Below, in pieces: positions 8,712 to 15,286 of a DNA stretch of 20,694 nt (within the stretch, counting starts at the first letter, position 1; every line of letters begins with the position of its first letter). Both the position numbers and the translations under genes were made by a program. The stretch is from DATJMJ01 sp035503975 (GTDB lineage Bacteria > Actinomycetota > Acidimicrobiia > Acidimicrobiales > Palsa-688). The notes beneath the pieces are model-generated. The model saw only the letters and a list, made by a program, of their open reading frames with translations, was not told where the DNA came from and did no database searches. The stretch covers positions 1 to 20,694 of the forward strand of contig DATJST010000356.1 of the NCBI GenBank assembly GCA_035503975.1, written 5' to 3'.

Positions 8712-9145
8712 ACCTTCAGCCCCAGCGCCGCCTGGTAGGCCTGTTCGGCCTGGCTCACGGTGGCCAGGTTGGCCTCGAAGCCCTGTTGGGCCATCATCAT
8801 GTCGCTCATCTGGTCGCCCAGGTTTACGTCCGCGACCCGGACCATCCCCTGCTTGTCGGCGAGAGGGTTATTGGGTTGGTACTCCTCGACACCGTCGGGG
8901 TTGCCGAGGGCCACGCCGAGCACCTGCGTGCCGCCGCCGATGCTCGCTTCGACCTGCGCTCCCGGACCTGTGCCTTCTATGCCGCCGGGGATCGTGCCCG
9001 CCACGACGAAGCGCGTCTGGTAAACCCCCTCGGAGGTCGGGGCGACGTCGTCCATGTTGGCGATGTTCTCCGAAATAGCGTCCAGCCAGGTCTGAGAAAC
9101 GTTGACACCCGTCTCCGCTGTGCTGATCGGGTCAAATAACCCCAT
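8708..9145 (-). CDS. flgC: FlgC, flagellar proximal rod protein
   Basis: FlgC is a proximal-rod subunit. The 145-residue product has the rod/hook family N-terminal helix (TWLDAISENIANMDD) and the expected C-terminal helix (DMMMAQQGFEANLATVSQAEQAYQAALGLKV, at about 115-145). The internal YQPNNPLADKQGMV segment is typical of FlgC. The ATG at 9145 follows GGGAG by seven bases, a good ribosome site, and lies 12 bases after the flgB stop. Confidence 0.96.
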   Translation of the reverse strand: MGLFDPISTAETGVNVSQTWLDAISENIANMDDVAPTSEGVYQTRFVVAGTIPGGIEGTGPGAQVEASIGGGTQVLGVALGNPDGVEEYQPNNPLADKQGMVRVADVNLGDQMSDMMMAQQGFEANLATVSQAEQAYQAALGLKV

Positions 9146-9157
9146 TTACCGGCTCCC

Positions 9158-9526
9158 TTATTGTCCCGCCGAGGGGCCGTTTATTGCCACCGACAAGAGT
9201 TGGAACTTGGCGTTCATGGCTTGCACCATGGTCTGGAACTGCATCCCCGCCTTTTGCTCGTCCACCATTTCCTGGGAGAGGTTGACGTTGTTGCCCGTTT
9301 GATCGGCGGGCGCGGTCGACTGGGTGGTGGTGATCTGCATTTGCGAGGGGTCCCCGGCGGCGATCGCTTGCGCCAGGGAGGACTCGAAGTTCACATCCTC
9401 GGCCTTATAGCCGGGAGTGTCGACGTTGGCGACGTTATTGGCTACCGCTTGCTGCTCGGCCCACAGGCCCTGCATGGCTTGGTAAACAGCCGAGCTGGCC
9501 AGGTCGCCGAATGACCCGCCGGTCAC
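9158..9526 (-). CDS. flgB: FlgB, flagellar proximal rod protein
   Basis: FlgB is a proximal-rod subunit and the first gene of the basal-body operon. The product carries the hallmark N-terminal rod motif QQAVANNVANVDTPGYKAED (about residues 23-42) and the matching C-terminal helix (FQTMVQAMNAKFQLLSVAIN). GTG at 9526 is preferred: it gives a 122-residue protein of normal length and has GAGGCGA just upstream. A longer reading from 9610 would add 28 basic residues not expected in FlgB. A promoter-like motif lies about 170 bases upstream. Confidence 0.95.
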   Translation of the reverse strand: MTGGSFGDLASSAVYQAMQGLWAEQQAVANNVANVDTPGYKAEDVNFESSLAQAIAAGDPSQMQITTTQSTAPADQTGNNVNLSQEMVDEQKAGMQFQTMVQAMNAKFQLLSVAINGPSAGQ

Positions 9527-9694
9527 TTGTCGCCTCGGGCATCGGGACCGGGGCACAACGAGAAGGACCGTCGGTTGCCCGTCGCGCTGACCGCGAGCGT
9601 GAACGTGCACAGTGCGTACACCCTGAACCTCCGAACAAACAACTCGGTGCCAGTCCCTGGCGTACGGGGCGTGCTTCCCTGCTCCCGCCTTTGG

Positions 9695-9721
9695 TCATCG
9701 GCAGCGGCCTCGGCGTCCTGA
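9695..9721 (-). promoter_or_regulatory. Candidate FliA/WhiG-type promoter for the flgB operon
   Basis: On the minus strand TCAG (9718-9721), 15 bases, then GCCGATGA (9695-9702) resembles the FliA/SigD/WhiG consensus TAAA-N15-GCCGATAA. The same layout recurs before flagellin and the glycosyltransferase. It lies within the 292-base gap between the fliT-position gene and flgB, and predicts an untranslated leader of about 160 bases. The -35 half matches at only two of four positions, so this is the weakest of the three. No gene and no convincing terminator was seen in the rest of the gap. Confidence 0.45.
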
Positions 9722-9818
9722 GGATTGGCACCACTCTGCGCGTTTGGAGTGCGGGTTTTTCCGTAATGCCCGCCTGGGAGGTTTGGCCCGCCCCCGCCCC
9801 GGGGGACCTATGAGGTGC

Positions 9819-10157
9819 TCAGCTCTGGAAATCTATGAGGCTCGGGCCGTGGCCGGCCCGCCGGGCGGCACGCACCGTAGCCAGCCGCCCCCACAGCTCG
9901 CGCTTGCGCAGTTCGAGGTCCTCGATCATCGCCTGTAGGCGACCATGTAAGGCCACTAGGCGGGGCCGCTCCCGGGCCGGCACCACCAGCCCGTCCAGGT
10001 CACGGGTCGCGGTGGCCAGTAGGGCGTGCACTCCCGGCGGTACCGGCATGTTGAGCGGTACCCGGGCCAGGGCCGCGCCCTGTGCGGCTACCAGCCGTTC
10101 CAGCTGTGCCAGCCGCGCCGCTGCCAGCTCGGCGGCAACGTAATGGTCGTTCGTCAC
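9819..10157 (-). CDS. Small helical protein in the fliT position; putative export chaperone
   Basis: This 112-residue protein is not recognised by a firm motif. It is strongly helical and rich in Ala, Leu and Arg: residues 5-34 and 60-100 look like two amphipathic helices, separated by a proline-bearing turn (VPLNMPVPPG, 33-42). It lies 35 bases after fliS, where fliT (a FliD chaperone) is found in other flagellated bacteria, and its size fits FliT or FlgN. That assignment is inference from position and shape. The GTG at 10157 follows GGAGGTGA at about ten bases, a strong though slightly distant ribosome site. It is probably cotranscribed with fliD and fliS. Confidence 0.75.
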   Translation of the reverse strand: MTNDHYVAAELAAARLAQLERLVAAQGAALARVPLNMPVPPGVHALLATATRDLDGLVVPARERPRLVALHGRLQAMIEDLELRKRELWGRLATVRAARRAGHGPSLIDFQS

Positions 10158-10192
10158 TGTCGCCTGCTCACCTCCAAGGGGCCCAGGCCCGC

Positions 10193-10618
10193 TCAGGCGC
10201 TCGCGGCGAGCGATCCCGCAGGGGCGGCCACGCCGGCTTTTTGCGCCAGTACCACGTCGGCCGCCTTATGCCAGGCGTCTTGCAGGGGCTCGAGCAACTT
10301 GCGGGCGTCGGCCAGGGCACGGGCGTCCTTGTGCACGTTGCCGCGCACCAACAGCCGGTAAACGTAACTGTAAATCGACATGAGCGCCGGCCCTCCGCTC
10401 CACAGCTCGGGCTTGAGGGTGTTCATCAGCTCGATCACGATCTCCTGGGACCTGACAAGGCGCGTGTTCAAGGTGTAGTAGTCCATGTCCGCCATCGCCC
10501 GCTCGGCAATTGAGATGTTCCTCACCAGCGCGTCATAGAGCATCGTCAGCAGACGCTCGGGTGGCGCACCGGCGACGGCGGTGGACATGTACATGCTGCG
10601 GGCGTTGTTGGCGGACAT
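10193..10618 (-). CDS. fliS: FliS, flagellin export chaperone
   Basis: FliS binds the C-terminus of flagellin in the cytoplasm, prevents early polymerisation and presents it to the export gate. The 141-residue product has the family signature from residue 18: PPERLLTMLYDALVRNISIA, followed by three further helices, including LMNTLKPELWSGG and YSYVYRLLVRGN. Length is normal, with an extra Ala-rich tail after about 128. The ATG at 10618 follows AAGGAAA by about six bases and lies 33 bases after the fliD stop. Confidence 0.95.
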   Translation of the reverse strand: MSANNARSMYMSTAVAGAPPERLLTMLYDALVRNISIAERAMADMDYYTLNTRLVRSQEIVIELMNTLKPELWSGGPALMSIYSYVYRLLVRGNVHKDARALADARKLLEPLQDAWHKAADVVLAQKAGVAAPAGSLAASA

Positions 10619-10651
10619 CGTAGGTTTCCTTCTTCTCGGTCCTTCGCGGCC

Positions 10652-13258
10652 TTAGGCGCCCGAGGAGCTGGAGGAGCCTTGGTTCTCCTCTTCCGCAGCC
10701 AGTTGGCTGAGGTAGCTCTGGGTGCTTTTCAAGCTCGCGAGCGAGGTCTCCATGTTGTCGTACTCGGTCTGCAACTGGGTTTGCTGAGCCTGCAGTATTG
10801 GTGTCCACGCGTTTATTGCCGTGGTTAGCGAGCTCATCTGGGACTGCTGGCCGGCGATCGCGTTGGTCAGAGTGCCGTTGTCGGGATTGCCTGCGCTATA
10901 GGCGATCTGGGCGAGGGCTTGGGCCAGGCCCGGGTTGTAATCGACCGTGCCGGTCACCTGCCCCCCGGCCGTGCCGACCTGGGAGGGCGTCGCGTTCACG
11001 AGCACGAGCAGGCCCTGGGCGGCGCTGCCGGCGGCGCCCAGGAGCAGCTGCCCATTACCGGTGGCGGCGTTGCCATCGATAGTGCCTTGGACATCGGTGC
11101 CTTGGAAGTCGGCCGACCCCGCGTTTTGGACGAGGCCGGTCGTGCCGGCGCCGCTCGCGGTGGAGGTGACCGAAAACGAGGACGACGAACCGTACGCCAT
11201 GCTGTTCAACACCAACTGGTTGTCGACGACCGTGGCGTTGACGGGGACGTCGTTGGCCGAAAGTTGCTGGTTCAACCCGGCCGCGATGGCGGTGAGCGAC
11301 TCTCCGGACGAAGTCGTATAGCTGGCGCTGGCGCCCGCCGCGCCGATGCTCAGCGTTTCCGCCGTGCTGACTGTACCGCCCGGCAGTGAGGCCCCCGTGT
11401 CGGTCGCCTGGGTAGCCGCCTTGGTGACGTCGACTTGGTAGTTACCGGGTGCCGTAGAGTCGCTCGACTCGTAGAAGGACATGAGCGGGCTGGAGCTGCT
11501 CCCGCCAGAAATAAAGGTGTTGGCAACCTGGGTCGGGTTGGCGTCGTAAGCAGAGGCGAAAGTGGCCGAGTTGAAAGAGAGAGTGCCGTCGCTGTTCATG
11601 GTTATGCCGAGGGCAGCGAGCGACCCCGAGGAGTTGACGCCCACGGCACCGCTCACTGCGGACAGGACCGAGTTGAGCAGGTCGGAGGCGGTCGGGTCGC
11701 CGAGCAGCGGGCCGGCGCTGGCCGAGGTCGAGCCCGAAGCGGGTGTGAACGCCGTGGCCTTGTTGAGGTCGGTGATCAGCTGGTTTGCCGCCGTCACGAG
11801 GCTCTGTACGGTGGATGCCATCGTGGTGCCGTCGGGCTGCAGCGAAATGGTGGTCTCGGTGCCCGGGTCTGCATTTTGCAGGTGGAGCGTAACGCCCGGC
11901 ATCAGGCCCGTAATGGAGTTGCTGTCGTTGGTGACTTCGAAGGCGCCCGGCCCGGTCCCCACGGTAACTTCGGCGTTCTGGGCCGCGGTTACCGTAGTAA
12001 GCGATCCCAGTCCGGAAAAGGACCCGGGGGCGACGTTTATGGTGTTGGCCGCGCCGGCCGCGTTGGACTGCAGCGATAGGTTGTACTGGTTTTGGCCCGT
12101 GGCCACGGCTGATGCCGTGATGCCGATGCCGGAGGCGTTGATGGCCTGCACCACCGATTGCAGGCTGCCGTTGCCGGTGTTGACTTCCGCCGCAGTCAGA
12201 GATCCCACGGTCAGGGGACCGGAAAACGTGGCACTTACCGTGGCCCCGCCGGGCCCGTTGAGGGTCACTGCCTGCCCGGGGCTGAAATCGTTCAAGTCGT
12301 TGGTGACTCCATCGACCGTCACGATGCCGTCGCTACCTGTTGCCTGCGCGGTGGGCACAGTGCCGAAACCGAGCGCGGAACTGGCTGTGCCCCCGGTTAT
12401 CTCGAGCGTCTGGCTGCTGCCCTGAGTGGCAGTACTTATGACCATGTCACCAGACGAGTTGACGCTCGCCGTGAGCTGGCCGCCCGACGCCGCCGCCACG
12501 GCGGCGGCCAACTGGGAGGCGTTGTAGGTCCCCGACGCGATGGTGATGCTTTGGGTGTTGCCGTCCAGCGTGTAGTCGAGCGTGTCGTTGGAGCTGTTGA
12601 TGGTGGTGGAGGTAGCCGGCGCGCTCGAACCGGTCAGGGTGGCCCCCGAGGAAGCTTGAGTGACGGCGATCGTGTGGTTGCCGATCGACAGGTTGGAGGA
12701 GGAAAGCGTTGAGATACCGAGCCCGCCGCCGCCCACCGCCACCAGCAACGGCCCGCTGGTCACCTGCGCGGAGGTGGAACCGACGCTCCCCGCAGAGATC
12801 ATGGTGTCCGCCTGCGCGAGCGCGTCCACCGAGAAGGTTATGGAGCCGCCTGTCGCCCCTGCGCCTGCCGTGGCAGTGGCGTCGCCGGTGCTCGAGCTGG
12901 GGATCCACGCCTGCCAACCCGAAGGTGACTCCAAGGTGTCGGCTACCGAAAGCAATGTGCTGACGTCGGTGTTGAGCGTCTGGTAGTTGGTGAGGACCGT
13001 GGAGGCCGAGTTCAGCTGGTTCTGCAGCTCGATCTGGGGCTGGGCCGCTTCCTCCATCAGCTCGGCCACGATCTGGGACGTGTCTATCCCCGAGGACAGG
13101 CCCGAAATGCTAGTCGGCTGCTGGTTTTCCAGGCTTGTCAGGGAGCTGTCGGTACTGCCAAGTAGCTGCTGGAGCGTCTGAGCTGTATTGAGGTAGCCGA
13201 ATTGCTGCTCGGTGGCGCCCGTGCTCGAAGTTGACGAACCGCTCGAACTTACCGACAT
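10652..13258 (-). CDS. fliD: FliD, flagellar filament cap protein, unusually long
   Basis: FliD caps the filament and folds incoming flagellin. The N-terminal FliD domain begins at about residue 51 (ISGLSSGIDTSQIVAELME) and the C-terminal coiled region ends at about 855. FliD_C features include DGTTMASTVQSLVTAANQLI (476-495) and GDPTASDLLNSVLS (520-533). At 868 residues it is far above the usual 450-500. The extra length comes from a 50-residue Ser-rich N-terminal extension and several beta-rich, flagellin IN-like modules at about 187-300, 350-415 and 640-710. It carries few lysines or aromatics. ATG 13258 follows GGGAGGG by seven bases. The stop lies 33 bases before fliS. Confidence 0.95.
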   Translation of the reverse strand: MSVSSSGSSTSSTGATEQQFGYLNTAQTLQQLLGSTDSSLTSLENQQPTSISGLSSGIDTSQIVAELMEEAAQPQIELQNQLNSASTVLTNYQTLNTDVSTLLSVADTLESPSGWQAWIPSSSTGDATATAGAGATGGSITFSVDALAQADTMISAGSVGSTSAQVTSGPLLVAVGGGGLGISTLSSSNLSIGNHTIAVTQASSGATLTGSSAPATSTTINSSNDTLDYTLDGNTQSITIASGTYNASQLAAAVAAASGGQLTASVNSSGDMVISTATQGSSQTLEITGGTASSALGFGTVPTAQATGSDGIVTVDGVTNDLNDFSPGQAVTLNGPGGATVSATFSGPLTVGSLTAAEVNTGNGSLQSVVQAINASGIGITASAVATGQNQYNLSLQSNAAGAANTINVAPGSFSGLGSLTTVTAAQNAEVTVGTGPGAFEVTNDSNSITGLMPGVTLHLQNADPGTETTISLQPDGTTMASTVQSLVTAANQLITDLNKATAFTPASGSTSASAGPLLGDPTASDLLNSVLSAVSGAVGVNSSGSLAALGITMNSDGTLSFNSATFASAYDANPTQVANTFISGGSSSSPLMSFYESSDSTAPGNYQVDVTKAATQATDTGASLPGGTVSTAETLSIGAAGASASYTTSSGESLTAIAAGLNQQLSANDVPVNATVVDNQLVLNSMAYGSSSSFSVTSTASGAGTTGLVQNAGSADFQGTDVQGTIDGNAATGNGQLLLGAAGSAAQGLLVLVNATPSQVGTAGGQVTGTVDYNPGLAQALAQIAYSAGNPDNGTLTNAIAGQQSQMSSLTTAINAWTPILQAQQTQLQTEYDNMETSLASLKSTQSYLSQLAAEEENQGSSSSSGA

Positions 13259-13311
13259 CTAAAGGCCCTCCCGGCGGACCGGTGAAAAGTGGTTTTTGCT
13301 ACTGGGTGTTT

Positions 13312-13379
13312 AGCTGGCATTTGCTGGCCGGGGCGGCCCGCCCCTCGCGCTAGGGCGAGGGCCGGGCCGCTTGCCAGCT
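13312..13379 (-). terminator. Large nested hairpin between flagellin and fliD
   Basis: Arms 13333-13348 and 13355-13370 are complementary at 15 of 16 positions around a six-base loop. A second, outer pair, AGCTGGCA (13312-13319) and TGCCAGCT (13372-13379), encloses it. The structure starts 32 bases after the flagellin stop and lies before fliD. There is no U-run directly after it, so it may be a partial terminator or 3' stabiliser that sets flagellin above fliD expression, rather than a full intrinsic terminator. No clear fliD promoter was seen in the remaining bases. Confidence 0.65.
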
Positions 13380-13410
13380 GTTGGTCACGCAAGCACTTCG
13401 GTCAGAGGTA

Positions 13411-15213
13411 CTAGCCGAGGAGCTTCAGTACGTACTGCGGGATCTGGTTGGCCTGGGCGAGCATCGAGACGCCCGCTTGCACCAGCACCTGGTCCTGGGT
13501 GAAGTTCACCATCTGGGACGCCATGTTGGTGTCCATGATGTTGGCGTTGGACGCAGTCAGGTTCTGGATGCCGACGGTCTCGTTGTCCGAGATGTCCTGC
13601 AGCTCGTTCTGGTAAGCGCCGAACTGGCCCTGCATGGTGGAAACGGTGGCGATGGCGCTCTGCACCGTGGAAATAGCGTTGGCAGCGGTCACCGAGAAGT
13701 TGAGCTCGTTCATCGTGGAAGCGCTGAACGCGGCCTGGGTGAGCGTCTGCTGCGCCGTGGTGACGACCGGGCCGTTCAAGCTGACGACGGCGGTCTGGTT
13801 GGTGGTCCCCAGGGTGAACGAGATGTTGGCCCCGTTCTGGTCCTGGGCTTGGGTCAGGGCCACGGTCGACAGCGCGCCCGAGGTCCCGAAGCCGACGATT
13901 GCGTCCGCACCGGCGGTGGTGTTGAGCGTGCCGACCCCGAGGTCCGTGGCGCTGGCGCCTGCGGCGGTGATGGCGATCGAGCCGTTGGCCCCGTAGGCGT
14001 TGGAGGTGAAGGTCAGCTTGCCGTTGGCTTCGCCGACCGTAACGCTGCCGCTCTGGCCGGCCGCGTTGAGGGCACTGTTGACCTTGTCCTCCAGGTCGGA
14101 GGCGGTCTCGAGGGCACCCATGGTCACGGTTACTGCCTGGCCACCGTCGACGGCGATGTTGAAGGTCTCACCGGCGGCGGTCATGTAGAAGTTGGTCGTG
14201 ACGGACGGAGCCGCGACTGCGCTACCGACATCGCTCGTGGCACTGGCTGCACCAGCGCCGAAGCCGAGGTCCGCGGCACCCGTGCCGGCGGCGCCGGCGG
14301 CGACGGAGATGTCGTTGGCGTTGCCGGAGGCGATAGTGAGCGTGCCAGCGTTGTTGGAGACAGTGAGGTTGGCGTCGCCGGTTGCCGTAATGAGCTTGGA
14401 CTGCAGGTCCGCTGCGGTTTCGGAGGTGCCCAGGTTGATGCTGTAGGCAGCCCCGTTGTAAGTGCCGTTCAGCGTTTCGCCCGTTCCGGTCAGGTAGAAG
14501 GTGCCACCGGCGTACCCGGGCCCGGTCCCCTTGGCGGTGTTGCCGGCCTGGGAGGCCGAGACAGCGGCGGTAGCCTGCAGCGCGTACTGGCCTGCGGCCA
14601 CGTTGCCGACGACGCTCTGGATGCCCGAGGAGCCGCCCGTGCCGATGACGCCGGCGGTGCCGTCGGTGAGGGTGCCGTTGACCAGGCCGAGGTTGGCCAG
14701 GTTGAGGGCTGTCACCGAGAACGCGACCTGGCTCGACGAGGAGCCGTCGTAGCCGACCTGGAAGGTGTAGTTGACGCTGCTGCTGGTGCCATTGACGAGC
14801 AGTTGGTTGTTGCCGTAGACAGTGGTGTTGGCGATGTCGACGATGGACGACAGGGCCTGGTTGACCTCTGACTGGGCAGCTTGCTGAGCGGTGGCGTCAG
14901 TAGCGCTCGAGTTCTGCGACTCGACGGCCAGGGTGTTGATGCGCTGGAGGATCGTGCTGACCTCGTTGAGCGCGCCCGAGGCGGTCTGGACGACGTTGAT
15001 GCCGGCCTGGGTGTTGCTCTGGGCTTGCTGGAAGGCGCCGATCTGGGCCTGGAGGTGCTGGCTGATGACGAGGCCCGAGGCGTCGTCTGCAGCCGTGTTG
15101 ATCTGGTAGCCAGAGGACAGCTTCTCCAGGCTGCTCTGCATGTTGGACTGGTTGGTCGACAGGTCGTTGGACGCCTGCTGAGCCATTATGTTGGTGACAA
15201 TATCGAGACCCAT
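13411..15213 (-). CDS. fliC: Flagellin, filament subunit
   Basis: Flagellin polymerises into the external filament. The conserved N-terminal D0/D1 region (1-140) reads MGLDIVTNIMAQQASNDL, LEKLSSGYQINTAADDASGL (29-48) and LQRINTLAVESQN (89-101). The C-terminal D1/D0 region (about 497-600) ends QANQIPQYVLKLLG, the normal terminus. The 600-residue length is above the roughly 270-500 common in Gram-positives because the variable centre holds two related modules (about 239-316 and 341-427). No cysteine is present. ATG 15213 follows GGAGG by four bases. A FliA-type promoter motif lies about 80 bases upstream, overlapping the end of the glycosyltransferase gene, so flagellin can be transcribed separately. 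Confidence 0.98.
   Translation of the reverse strand: MGLDIVTNIMAQQASNDLSTNQSNMQSSLEKLSSGYQINTAADDASGLVISQHLQAQIGAFQQAQSNTQAGINVVQTASGALNEVSTILQRINTLAVESQNSSATDATAQQAAQSEVNQALSSIVDIANTTVYGNNQLLVNGTSSSVNYTFQVGYDGSSSSQVAFSVTALNLANLGLVNGTLTDGTAGVIGTGGSSGIQSVVGNVAAGQYALQATAAVSASQAGNTAKGTGPGYAGGTFYLTGTGETLNGTYNGAAYSINLGTSETAADLQSKLITATGDANLTVSNNAGTLTIASGNANDISVAAGAAGTGAADLGFGAGAASATSDVGSAVAAPSVTTNFYMTAAGETFNIAVDGGQAVTVTMGALETASDLEDKVNSALNAAGQSGSVTVGEANGKLTFTSNAYGANGSIAITAAGASATDLGVGTLNTTAGADAIVGFGTSGALSTVALTQAQDQNGANISFTLGTTNQTAVVSLNGPVVTTAQQTLTQAAFSASTMNELNFSVTAANAISTVQSAIATVSTMQGQFGAYQNELQDISDNETVGIQNLTASNANIMDTNMASQMVNFTQDQVLVQAGVSMLAQANQIPQYVLKLLG
13933..14499 (-). repeat. Two related protein modules in the flagellin variable region
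   Basis: Residues about 239-316 and 341-427 align end to end: FYLTGTGETLNGTYNG with FYMTAAGETFNIAVDG, then SETAADLQSK with LETASDLEDK, GTLTIAS with GKLTFTS, and AADLGFG with ATDLGVG. The arrangement (beta hairpin, helix with LQ/LE, beta strands, small GF/GV turn) resembles flagellin hook IN motifs. It points to an old internal duplication rather than a recent one, since the two copies differ widely. Confidence 0.7.
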
Positions 15214-15286
15214 TTTTCCTCCATGGGGTCAGAGGGGAGCCCATCCGTGAGCGCCCCGGTTTGCGTGCCCTTTTGCTGGGACGTCC

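Noticed and set aside
9527..9610. Longer FlgB N-terminus starting at 9610
   Set aside because: It adds 28 basic residues not expected in FlgB, and GTG 9526 has a good ribosome site and gives the normal length.
12681..12691. GCCGATCG on the plus strand inside fliD
   Set aside because: It lies inside a minus-strand coding region, with no plus-strand gene downstream.
13381..14871. 496-codon plus-strand frame opposite flagellin
   Set aside because: It is antisense to a clearly conserved flagellin and its Gly/Val/Arg-rich product has no recognisable domain.
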